Source: Desulfobacter curvatus DSM 3379 | Lineage (GTDB): Bacteria > Desulfobacterota > Desulfobacteria > Desulfobacterales > Desulfobacteraceae | Assembly (NCBI RefSeq): GCF_000373985.1 | Contig: NZ_KB892901.1 | Span: 674-64,673 of the forward strand | Length of the DNA stretch: 64,000 nucleotides | Reading direction: 5' to 3' | Part shown: positions 16,601 to 24,294 of the stretch, piece after piece | Position numbering within the stretch: position 1 is the stretch's first letter | Layout of the letters: each line of letters opens with the position of its first letter | Notes under the pieces: model-generated | What the model was told of the DNA's origin: nothing | Seen by the model: the letters and a program-made list of their open reading frames with translations, nothing else | Database searches by the model: none | Position numbers and translations under genes: made by a program

Positions 16601-18841
16601 GAACTGGCCAAATGATCCGGTATTAAAATCCTCACCGTAGACAAGGGGCGTAGAGGCCACGGCAGTGGTGACGGCCAGCTCATCGCTGAAAGCTGACAGG
16701 CCTGCGGCATTAAAGGCTCTTACTTTATAAGTATAGGTGGTTCCCTCACTGAGCATGGTATCGCCGTAGGTTGCCGTATCGGCGGCCATGGCAGGCTCAA
16801 GAATTTCCCAGGCACCGTCTGCTATTTTGCGCCAAAGCTCATACCCCACTTCATCGCCGGCATTGTCCGTCCACGACAGATCAATTGTAGTGGTGGTCAC
16901 ATCAACCGGGACAAGGCCGGTGGGGTCTGCTGGGGCCGTACCGGTTGTATTGGACTCAACCCCGTAAAGAACAAGATCAAAACTGGTATCGGAACTTGTC
17001 GCGCCGCTCTGGTGAACCTCCACGGCAACGGTGTTTGATCCTGTAACCAGCAGCGAAGGATCCAGATTGTATTCATAATAGGTGGTTTCGCTGCCGGCAT
17101 CATTGGCAAGGGTGGTATAGGTGATGTCACCGTCAGGCATGCTGGACCGGGCAGCTTCAGTACCATTAATATATAGTACGGCTCCGTCGTCCCGCAGCAT
17201 CATCACTTTGAGTTTGATCACCTTAGCCGCATCAGCAACCGTAAAGGTTTTACGGAAATATGCGGTAATATTTTTGTTATCAGCATCATCACCGTAACTG
17301 ATTACCGTGGTTTCATCACCGTCACCGTATCCCAGCTGGGCATCTCCACTGGCCCATGCGGAATCATCAAAGCTGGTTCCAGCCCAGTCCGTTCCCTGGT
17401 CAGACCCGTCATCCAGGTATTTCCAGTTGGCACCGGTGGATATGTATTCAACATTGTTAATCTCTGCGCCACTGAAAAGGTCACCCGTGGCATTCAGGGT
17501 AACCACCTTGCCTGCCAAAGGTTTCCACAGGATTTCATCCAGCCCGGCAGGCACGGCAAAGGCGTCGGCATCCTGGGCAGCCTGGGTCAGCTCCGCCACA
17601 TCATCCATGTCATATCCCAGCGCCGGATTGCCGTCTGTATCATATTGGCCGAATTTCACGGTGCGGATATAGATGTTGGAGGCATTGGCCTGGATCAGCT
17701 TAAACTGCCAGAAGGTGTCTGAAGACAGGGTCCAGGGTTTGTCATCATCATTGGCCCGGTGGGGGGCACCCCAAGAGCCTTCACCGATAAACATGGTACC
17801 GGCGGCATCATCTCTTACAAAACTTTCGTAAGATCCTGCATCTTCACTGGGCGCCACAGGATAGGTATATTTAACCAGATGGGAATCGCAGTCAATGACC
17901 AGGTCCATACCATTGTCATACATGGTCTGGGCCCAGGCGTCGATTCTGCCTGTGCCTTCAGCTTTGTCGCTCTGGTGGGGCCGCATGGGCCGGTGGAACT
18001 GACCGATTTTCCAGGTGTAACCGGGATTGGCCGCCATATCAGCGGCCAGCCAGTTGGCCTGGTCATTCCATTTGGTATCGTCCTGGTCCGTGAAGGCACC
18101 GTATCCCACACCAGGTTCAAGCTCGGTGTTCAAGGAGTACAAACGCATCATGGTGCCGCCCACGCTTGCCGCATAGTAGGCATCGGCGTTAGGCATATTG
18201 AAGATGAGCTGTACAAACTCGGTCATGTCATTTTCGTGGTTGCCGTGGGATGGGATAATGGGATACATGCGGTTGTCCGAAGAGATGGTCAACTGCCAGT
18301 CATCAAGCCATTCACGCATCTCATCGTTGGTGCAGTCATCGTGGTAGTCCCCGCCAAAGGCAACAAACAGCGGGCGCAGTTTGGATACCAGGGTGTTGCC
18401 CCACTGCCGGGGCTCCTGGTGGGTCCTTGAATCGCCGCCGGATATAAAAGTGATGGCTTTGGGCGTATTGGGTGCGGTTTTAAACCAGTAAATGGTATTG
18501 TCGCCCTGGGAATCATAGGTCCTGAAATAGTAGACCGTATCCGGCTGCAGGCCTGTAAGATCGCAGAAGTAGCTGACCAAGGGGGCGCCCTCTGCACTGG
18601 AGGTGTTGTCATAGGTCCGGGTTACATCCGGAACCTGGGTGGTGTAGGTGGCCAACGCCGGGTCGGTACCATATTTGACACCGTAGGCTTCACCCGATGT
18701 CTGGCACCACCCGATGGTCATGGCGGTGGCCGGATCGGATGTCCAGGACAACCTGTATTTGTCACTGCCGGCAAAGGCGCTCTGGGTGACCCCAAGCACC
18801 GCAAGCCCCAGCAGCACGCATAGAGCCAATCTTAACTTCAT
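13649..18841 (-). CDS. Giant secreted double phosphoesterase with anchor-type modules, PKD and dockerin
   Basis: 1730 residues from ATG 18841 (AAGGGG upstream). Signal peptide 1-25. A purple acid phosphatase-type N-domain (28-125) precedes a metallophosphoesterase domain (130-430) with GGDSR (135-139), GGDYH (163-167), GNHE (200-203), QFHRP and DCDSH (318-321). Next come a large jelly-roll-like region, a fibronectin III domain (about 650-745), several repeats ending in DDWLISP/EDWLISP that look like choice-of-anchor/cleaved-adhesin modules (about 750-1290), a PKD domain (TYAWTFGNGDAS), and an endonuclease/exonuclease/phosphatase domain beginning LRVATFNCYLN and ending in SSDHRLVWIDL. The last 60 residues are a type I dockerin: GDLDGDGDVDKDD and CDIDNDGTITIKDA. 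One secreted chain thus carries two unrelated phosphoesterase folds. Substrates are unknown; phosphate scavenging from esters or nucleic acids is plausible. Confidence 0.88.
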   Translation of the reverse strand: MKLRLALCVLLGLAVLGVTQSAFAGSDKYRLSWTSDPATAMTIGWCQTSGEAYGVKYGTDPALATYTTQVPDVTRTYDNTSSAEGAPLVSYFCDLTGLQPDTVYYFRTYDSQGDNTIYWFKTAPNTPKAITFISGGDSRTHQEPRQWGNTLVSKLRPLFVAFGGDYHDDCTNDEMREWLDDWQLTISSDNRMYPIIPSHGNHENDMTEFVQLIFNMPNADAYYAASVGGTMMRLYSLNTELEPGVGYGAFTDQDDTKWNDQANWLAADMAANPGYTWKIGQFHRPMRPHQSDKAEGTGRIDAWAQTMYDNGMDLVIDCDSHLVKYTYPVAPSEDAGSYESFVRDDAAGTMFIGEGSWGAPHRANDDDKPWTLSSDTFWQFKLIQANASNIYIRTVKFGQYDTDGNPALGYDMDDVAELTQAAQDADAFAVPAGLDEILWKPLAGKVVTLNATGDLFSGAEINNVEYISTGANWKYLDDGSDQGTDWAGTSFDDSAWASGDAQLGYGDGDETTVISYGDDADNKNITAYFRKTFTVADAAKVIKLKVMMLRDDGAVLYINGTEAARSSMPDGDITYTTLANDAGSETTYYEYNLDPSLLVTGSNTVAVEVHQSGATSSDTSFDLVLYGVESNTTGTAPADPTGLVPVDVTTTTIDLSWTDNAGDEVGYELWRKIADGAWEILEPAMAADTATYGDTMLSEGTTYTYKVRAFNAAGLSAFSDELAVTTAVASTPLVYGEDFNTGSFGQFTTVSVASSGDNADWHAYEYPTGSGDWFARINGYGADEASNDWLISPELNLYAYDGEYVTADLAYNYSGPEIEVLVSDNYDPEVHTNPGDAHWVFMGATMPTTGSYTFETTGELSFDLATVDFDVDFGSFTPYSVASNADWVIQEQAGKVGAVANGFGADDASEDWLISPAFTVGAGSEIEIAFNLYRKYDGPELQVMISTDYAGSGDPNLATWESYSVAHDDVYGAWKNVSITHEIAADATVYVAFLYTTTGTASGDGARIGVDDVVIQPTKARVAFHYISTGTGGGDGRVWEVDNFEFRANQVSYLSENFDQDLISASSFTVYSVASDADWILQEQAGQQGAVANGYGADGPSDDWLISPAMLLAASECSELTFDFYYKYGGPELQVMISTDYDGESDPTSFTWDAVTIEFDADYYNDWKPVTVDLCDYSGIVYVAFRYTSTGTGSGEGARIGVDNVQVVRKVSTAFSVNFTAGPDTVTTHDAEVGFTAYVNGGTEPYTYAWTFGNGDASTDANPVYTYTNAGIYSVTLCATDADGTQACSSKTDLITVEQGTTYALPEKAGDLRVATFNCYLNRTSEGRIVTDLESGTDEQIRKVAEIIQRVNPDVILLNEFDYVADGSALELLKQKYLNVSQNGADPIEFSYSFIAESNTGVESGYDFNNDGSTTSGGDDCYGYGDFYGQYGMAFLSKYPIDEENVRTFQKFLWKDMTDSSLPTNYYDTDEQAIFRLSSKSHWDIPVTVNGETVHLLCAHPTPPTFDDGDADEDESLYDWNGKRNHDEIRFWADYVSPGYDDYIYDDDNLMGGIDEDARFVILGDQNADPDEGDSYQNAILQLLDNENINSSYVPVSTGGVDYGIDEDDTASWAMRADYVLPSADGFEIKQGGVFWPTHTDDVYYLVDSDASSDHRLVWIDLSIISDTIVEGDLDGDGDVDKDDITVIRSHLREDASVCPACDIDNDGTITIKDARKATGLCTLSRCARP

Positions 18842-19150
18842 TTTCTTTTCCCCTTTTTTGTAAATTTGCGTTTTCTTTAAATGCAACAAAACGAACTACT
18901 TCTTTTCCAAAAACACAAAATAGCGTGAAAACAATAGAGGGAAATTAGGTAAATATTAGAATTAACCCCCGGATGTTATGAAACAGTTAACATGTTGTTC
19001 ATTAAATTAAGACGGGCAAAACCCGGGGTCGGTTAGTTTTTTATTTAAACCCATTCTTCTCATCAAACCCGAACATTCCTGTGATCTTCTCAGTCGTCGA
19101 ACTAAAAATACCGACCTGTAAAATAAACTTAAGATACCCAAGGATTTACC
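18842..19150. other. Divergent promoter region
   Basis: 309 bases between the divergent giant phosphoesterase and CobN-like genes. The phosphoesterase leader is A/T-rich with a clear AAGGGG ribosome site. I find no convincing riboswitch, Fur box or PHO box; a short inverted repeat with CGGG/CCCG arms lies near 19012-19030 but is too weak to call. Confidence 0.4.
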
Positions 19151-22100
19151 ATGCATTGGATCGTCTCCTGCAGCAGGCAAAAGAAAATATACTTAACAGC
19201 GCTTTTTCTTTGTGCATTGTCGGCAACATTTTTACCTGAACTCACAGCAGCAGTCCACGAAGCTGAAAGTGTGAGCCAGGTCAAGGCAGAGTTCAAAATA
19301 GGGGTGATCGGCATGGCCGGGGGGGCGGTCGAGGCCATGTCCGAGGCTCAGAACCGATTAAGCGTAGATATACAAAAGGTTGAACCCGGCACCTTTGCCG
19401 CAGACCCGCTGCCGGAGCTGGCCGGCTTTGATCTGATTTTTGTCTCGTTTGCCGCAGGTGATTACAAAAAAAATTATAAACGCGCCGTTGTGTCCGCTAA
19501 AAAGAAAAACCCCGATTTAAAGATCTTTTGTGTGGGCCCGCCCCATCTGTACCAAAACTGGGCGGACTGGATCGGTCCTGAAAACGTCATCCTTGATAAA
19601 AAAATGGCCGCCTATTACGGGCTGTCCTGGCAATCCATGGGCGACATGGTGCAGTTTGCCCTGGTTAATTATTTTGGCAGAAAGGCCACGGTGCCCCAAC
19701 CGGGTCAGGGCGAACTGGTGCGTATTTACCACCCGGAATACGGGCAGTTGGCGTCGGTTAAACAGTTTTTTGACCAGGCCGCCCAGGCCGGCTGGGACAT
19801 TGAGACCACCCCGCGTGTGGTAATCGGCTCCTGGCGGCACCATGTGCTCTTTCACCAGCCCCAGGTGATCCGAGCATTGATGGATGAGTTGAAAACCCAA
19901 GGGATATTATCGGTGTGTCTGGTGGCAGATGATCCCACGTTTCGGCAGCACTTGATCGAATTTAAACCGGATCTGGTGATCATGACCTCCCATACCCGGG
20001 AGTCGGTGGATTTCTGGAAAACCCTGAATGTGCCCAGAATTCATGCCCTGTGGTTCACCGAAGAGTCCATTGCCCAATGGGAGACCAACAACCGTCCCGG
20101 CATGAGTGTGGGCCGCCAGGTGCACCAGATCACATCTGCGGAACTCAAGGGCGCCACCGAGTGCCTCACTTCCGGGGGTACAAAATCAGGGCATGACAGC
20201 GGCGAACAGATTGTTCCCATTCCCGATCGGATTCAACGCATCTGCGGCCGGGCCAAGAACTGGATCGCCCTTGAAAAAAGGCCCAATAACCAAAAAAAAA
20301 TTGCCCTGGTCACCTATGACCGGGTGGCGGACAAACTCAGCCTGATGAGCGGTCCCCACCACTGCCTCAATGCGCCTAAAAGCATGTTGCGACTCTTAGA
20401 ACGCCTCAAGGCCGAAGGGTACACCACTGCCAACCTGCCCGCCGATGAAACCGAACTGCTGGACCGGCTCATCGACCATGGCCGCCAGATGGGCACCTGG
20501 GAGCCGGCCACCCTGGATGCCCTGGCCAAAAGCGGTAAAGCGGTGCTGATCCCCTTGGAAACCTACCAGAAGTGGTTTGAAACCAAGGTGCCGGAGTGGC
20601 GCCGCCAGGAGGTGATCAAGTATTGGGGACCGCCGCCGGGCGACCTTATGATGTGGACGTACAGCGGTCAGAAATACCTGGTCATTCCCCGGCTGGACCT
20701 GGGCAACCTGGTACTGCTTACCCAGCCCCCCAAGGGCGAGGCGTTGACCGCCACCACAAAAAAGGAGATGGACGAGACCATTTTACCGCCCACGCACCAC
20801 TATCTTGCCACCTATTTCTGGCTCCAGGAGGAATTTAAAGCCGATGCCGTGGTCCACTTCGGCTCACACGGCACCGAGTGGCTGTTTGAAGGCAAGCAGG
20901 CGTTTATGTCAAAATCAGACTGGAGTGACATCCTGTTGGCAAACATGCCCAACATAAACCCATGGCTCTCCAGCAACATTGCCGAACATACCCCCTGCAA
21001 GCGCAGGGCTTACGCCGTTACCCCGGACTTCATGCCCCCGCCCCTGATGGATGCGGACCTGCCCGAAAACCTGTTGAATATGGAATCCACCATCACAAAA
21101 TATCTGGCCCTGGATGAGGGGGCCTTGAAAGCCAAATTTGCCGACACCATCACCGCACAGGTGAAATCGAGCAACCTGGATGTGGAATGGATCATGTCCT
21201 CCGGTGAGAAGGATCTGTCCGTGCGCCTGGAAAAACTGCGTTCCATGGCCGGATTCACCCTCAATGATGCCCAGATCAGACGGATCGGTGTTTACCTGCA
21301 TGACCTGAAAAATCAGAAGATCCCTTCGGCCATGCACACCCTGGGCAAAGGGCCGGACGATAAACTGCTGATCCCATACATTGTCCAGTGCGCAGGGAAG
21401 CGCTTTACCAAAGCGCTGGCAGGGTTGGCTCCGGACAATGCGTCCGCTGCCGGAAATGGGGATGCCCCAGAAGATACAATGCACGGCAAAGCCCTTGAAA
21501 TCCTGGATTTAATTCTGCACAGCGGTTTTTCCAACCGAGAGGCCGTTAAAGGTGCCGGGTTGACGGTGACAGGCAAAAAACTGCCTGAACCGGTCCGCGA
21601 AGGGCTTGAACTTGCCCGGCGGCTGTACAAGGAGATGAGCGATCCCAAAATGGAGATGGACAGCATCATCAATGCCCTGGACGGCCAATTCATTGTCCCT
21701 GGCTCTTCGGGCAGTCCCGAACGCAACCCGGGTGTAATTCCCACCGGCAGAAACATGGTGGTGCTCAATCCAGCCGAACTGCCCACCCGGGCATCCTGGG
21801 AGCTTGGCACCCAATTGATGAAAACCTATCTGGCCAACGAATTAAAGGCAAAGGGCCGTTACCCTGAAAAAATTGCTTTTTCCCTGGTGCCCTATGCCAC
21901 CTACAGTGATTACGGGATCACCGAGTGCCAGATTTTGTATCTGATGGGGGTGCGTCCGGTGTGGGATACAAAGAACCGGGTGCGGGATGTGGCGTTGATT
22001 CCCGCAAAAGAGTTGGGACGGCCCCGCATTGATGTGTTCTTGTCGGCCCGCAGCGTGTACAGAGAAGAGCTGCCCTCCCTGATGAAATTTATGGATAAGG

Positions 22101-23281
22101 CCATCCGGCTGGCAGCCTCCCACAAGGAAAAGGACAACTATGTCTACCGCAACAGCCAGGCCATCCAGTCAGCACTGACGGCATCGGGCCGGTCTGAAAA
22201 AAGCGCCCACGCCCTTTCTTTGGCACGCATGTTCGGCACGGAAAAGGACGAAATCCAGGACAGCCACAACTGGTTTTTCTACCTGGCCGACCGAACCGGG
22301 GAATGGGACTCCCGAAAGGATCTTCTGGATGTATACCTCAAGTATTGCAAGCATGTGTATACCAAAGACCACTGGGGTGAAAGTGCGCCCCAGGCCTTTG
22401 ACCAGGCCATCCAGGGCACCGAGTCCATCATCAGAAGCTGGTATGACAACCGTGATTTTGCCCTGGGAAATAAATTTTCCTGGTGGGTGGAAGGGATGAT
22501 GTCTTTGGCCATCAAAGAATCAACCGGTAAAGAACCGGACTATCTGTACATGGATGTGCGCAATCCCGATAACGCACGGGTTGTGCGGGCCGAAGATGCC
22601 GTGAAGATGGATCTCAACTCCCGGCTGCTCAATCCCAAGTGGATAAAAGCGTTGATGAAAGAGGGGTATGCCGGGGCCACGGTGCTGGCCAAGGATACCG
22701 GTAATCTCATGGGTTGGGAGATCACCCGGGAAAATACCATCACCGACCGGGACTGGCAAAAAGTCACCGATGTCTATGTAAACGACACGTTTGATCTGGG
22801 GCTTTTCCAATGGTTTGAAAAAAACAATCCCCATGCGTTCCAGGACATCACGGTGACCCTGCTGGAAACCGTGAGAAAGGGGTATTGGCAGGCCGATGAA
22901 CAGACCCTGGAGCAGATTGTTCGGGCCTATGCCCAGTCTGTTGTGGATCACGGCACAGGCTCGGGCATTAGGGCAGGCGGCAATGAAAAGCTTGAACAAT
23001 TTGTAACCCGGCAACTGACAGCCCCTGGGAAGCCCGAACTCAATACCCTGGCCGAACCTTTCAAAAAGAAGGTAGCCCAGATGACACTGCCTCCGGAACA
23101 GACCCAGGGTGAGCAGCAGGTGCAGGGAAAGAAGATGGTCCATGAGCAGATGGAACAACCAGATAAAACAAAGGAAGAAAGCAACACCGCCCATAACCAC
23201 ATGATGCTGTATCTCATTGCCTTGGGTATACTGGCCATTATTCTGGCCGGATTTGTTGTGAAAGGGGCAAAGAAAAAATAA
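19151..23281 (+). CDS. CobN/HmuS-like chelatase homologue, membrane-anchored
   Basis: 1376 residues from ATG 19151 (AAGGAT upstream). The body is the CobN/BchH-type large chelatase fold throughout; recognisable segments include HFGSHGTEWLFEGKQ, WPxD-equivalent regions and GSGIRAGGNEKLEQFVTRQL near the end. Unlike cytoplasmic CobN, it starts with a signal peptide (about 1-34) and ends with a Gln/Lys-rich linker, one transmembrane helix (MMLYLIALGILAIILAGFVV) and a KGAKKK tail, so the body should be periplasmic. This topology, and the following ExbB-like, DUF2149 and TonB-receptor genes, match the HmuS type of the Bacteroidota hmuYRSTUV locus, where HmuS removes iron from haem. No ChlI/ChlD partner or cobalamin genes are nearby, so cobalt insertion is unlikely. 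Metal or porphyrin substrate here is inferred. Confidence 0.85.
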   Translation: MHWIVSCSRQKKIYLTALFLCALSATFLPELTAAVHEAESVSQVKAEFKIGVIGMAGGAVEAMSEAQNRLSVDIQKVEPGTFAADPLPELAGFDLIFVSFAAGDYKKNYKRAVVSAKKKNPDLKIFCVGPPHLYQNWADWIGPENVILDKKMAAYYGLSWQSMGDMVQFALVNYFGRKATVPQPGQGELVRIYHPEYGQLASVKQFFDQAAQAGWDIETTPRVVIGSWRHHVLFHQPQVIRALMDELKTQGILSVCLVADDPTFRQHLIEFKPDLVIMTSHTRESVDFWKTLNVPRIHALWFTEESIAQWETNNRPGMSVGRQVHQITSAELKGATECLTSGGTKSGHDSGEQIVPIPDRIQRICGRAKNWIALEKRPNNQKKIALVTYDRVADKLSLMSGPHHCLNAPKSMLRLLERLKAEGYTTANLPADETELLDRLIDHGRQMGTWEPATLDALAKSGKAVLIPLETYQKWFETKVPEWRRQEVIKYWGPPPGDLMMWTYSGQKYLVIPRLDLGNLVLLTQPPKGEALTATTKKEMDETILPPTHHYLATYFWLQEEFKADAVVHFGSHGTEWLFEGKQAFMSKSDWSDILLANMPNINPWLSSNIAEHTPCKRRAYAVTPDFMPPPLMDADLPENLLNMESTITKYLALDEGALKAKFADTITAQVKSSNLDVEWIMSSGEKDLSVRLEKLRSMAGFTLNDAQIRRIGVYLHDLKNQKIPSAMHTLGKGPDDKLLIPYIVQCAGKRFTKALAGLAPDNASAAGNGDAPEDTMHGKALEILDLILHSGFSNREAVKGAGLTVTGKKLPEPVREGLELARRLYKEMSDPKMEMDSIINALDGQFIVPGSSGSPERNPGVIPTGRNMVVLNPAELPTRASWELGTQLMKTYLANELKAKGRYPEKIAFSLVPYATYSDYGITECQILYLMGVRPVWDTKNRVRDVALIPAKELGRPRIDVFLSARSVYREELPSLMKFMDKAIRLAASHKEKDNYVYRNSQAIQSALTASGRSEKSAHALSLARMFGTEKDEIQDSHNWFFYLADRTGEWDSRKDLLDVYLKYCKHVYTKDHWGESAPQAFDQAIQGTESIIRSWYDNRDFALGNKFSWWVEGMMSLAIKESTGKEPDYLYMDVRNPDNARVVRAEDAVKMDLNSRLLNPKWIKALMKEGYAGATVLAKDTGNLMGWEITRENTITDRDWQKVTDVYVNDTFDLGLFQWFEKNNPHAFQDITVTLLETVRKGYWQADEQTLEQIVRAYAQSVVDHGTGSGIRAGGNEKLEQFVTRQLTAPGKPELNTLAEPFKKKVAQMTLPPEQTQGEQQVQGKKMVHEQMEQPDKTKEESNTAHNHMMLYLIALGILAIILAGFVVKGAKKK

Positions 23282-23889
23282 TGCCCATTTTAATGGAAAT
23301 ACTGTTCCAGATCACCATGGTACTCAAAATACCTGTGGTGGTCTGCCTGTTATTGCTCTTTGCGGTTATCCTGTTTGAAACCGGCATGTTCCTGAACGAA
23401 TGGGTCAATCGCAGGGCCAAATCCGGTCAATGGGAAACCTTTCAGGATACATTTATCTTAAAACCAATCACCCCGGCCCGGATACTGGAAACCCTGTCCG
23501 GGAACCTGCAGATCTGTCCTGAAACCGTGGCTGCTTTTTTGGAAAAAGCAGGTGAACACCCTGAAAATTCGGCCTATCTGGAAAAGGTATTTACAGATGT
23601 GGAGATGGAGGCGGCCCGCAGGTGCCGGCTGGTTCAGCTTGGGGTGCGCCTTGGGCCCGTACTGGGGCTGATGGGGACCTTAATCCCCATGGGGCCGGCA
23701 TTAATGAACATTTCAACAGGCAACCTTGAAACCATGGCCCAAAATCTGATTATGGCATTTTCCACCACCGTGATCGGACTTTTAACCGGCTCGGTCTGCC
23801 TGGTAATCCTGGTGGTACGCCAGCACTGGTACAAAATGGATATTGCGTTTCTCGACAACCTGTTTCAGCAAATCTGTCCCGGGGTATAG
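23281..23889 (+). CDS. MotA/TolQ/ExbB-type proton channel (HmuT-like)
   Basis: 202 residues; the start overlaps the previous stop (TAATG). Three hydrophobic helices are visible: the first at about 10-33, the second in RLGPVLGLMGTLIPMGPALM, and the third in FSTTVIGLLTGSVCLVILVV, which are the diagnostic membrane segments of ExbB/TolQ. A cytoplasmic loop lies between helices 1 and 2. With the next gene it should form a proton-driven motor that energises either the adjacent TonB receptor or the membrane-anchored CobN-like protein. An HmuT-like gene occupies the same place in hmu operons. Confidence 0.88.
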   Translation: MPILMEILFQITMVLKIPVVVCLLLLFAVILFETGMFLNEWVNRRAKSGQWETFQDTFILKPITPARILETLSGNLQICPETVAAFLEKAGEHPENSAYLEKVFTDVEMEAARRCRLVQLGVRLGPVLGLMGTLIPMGPALMNISTGNLETMAQNLIMAFSTTVIGLLTGSVCLVILVVRQHWYKMDIAFLDNLFQQICPGV

Positions 23890-23891
23890 CC

Positions 23892-24281
23892 ATGGTAAAA
23901 CCGCATTCTACAATAAGACGATCACGCAGTAAAAGTGCGTTGTTCCACAGCGATGCCGATGATCCCATGTCCGGTGTGGCCAACCTGTTTGATGTGGCCA
24001 TGGTGTTTGCCGTGGCGCTGATTTTAGGCATTTTCCATGTACTCAACATTCCCGAACTGCTCATGGGGACCGATGATGTCACCATCATAAAGAATCCAGG
24101 GAAAGCCAACATGGAGATCATACAAAAAAATGGCAAAAAAATGGAGAAGTACACCATGAGCCGGGAGGATGCCGGCGGCAACGGGCAGCGGTTAGGGGTG
24201 TGCTACAGACTGGAGGGCGGTGAAATGGTCTATGTACCTGAATCCACGAAAAAACCCAAAACCAACAATGCCGATAATTAA
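23892..24281 (+). CDS. DUF2149 single-pass protein (HmuU-like)
   Basis: 129 residues, starting two bases after the previous stop. The DUF2149 core is SDADDPMSGVANLFDVAMVF, running straight into the single helix AVALILGIFHVLNI; the C-terminal half is polar. DUF2149 proteins accompany ExbB-like and CobN-like genes and are probably ExbD-like partners, with a conserved Asp at the helix start. It forms one transcript with its neighbours (13 bases to the receptor gene). Confidence 0.85.
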   Translation: MVKPHSTIRRSRSKSALFHSDADDPMSGVANLFDVAMVFAVALILGIFHVLNIPELLMGTDDVTIIKNPGKANMEIIQKNGKKMEKYTMSREDAGGNGQRLGVCYRLEGGEMVYVPESTKKPKTNNADN

Positions 24282-24294
24282 GCTAAGGAAGAAA

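Noticed and set aside
14945..18430. Long plus-strand open frames (up to 233 codons) opposite the giant phosphoesterase
   Set aside because: They are antisense shadows of a high-GC repetitive coding region and have no domain features or ribosome sites.
18950..19060. Riboswitch before the CobN-like gene
   Set aside because: The GGGCAAAACCC segment lacks the conserved flanks of cobalamin or cyclic di-GMP riboswitches.
19151..23281. Cobalamin-biosynthetic CobN
   Set aside because: It has a signal peptide and a C-terminal anchor, lies with ExbB-like, DUF2149 and TonB-receptor genes, and has no cobalamin genes nearby.
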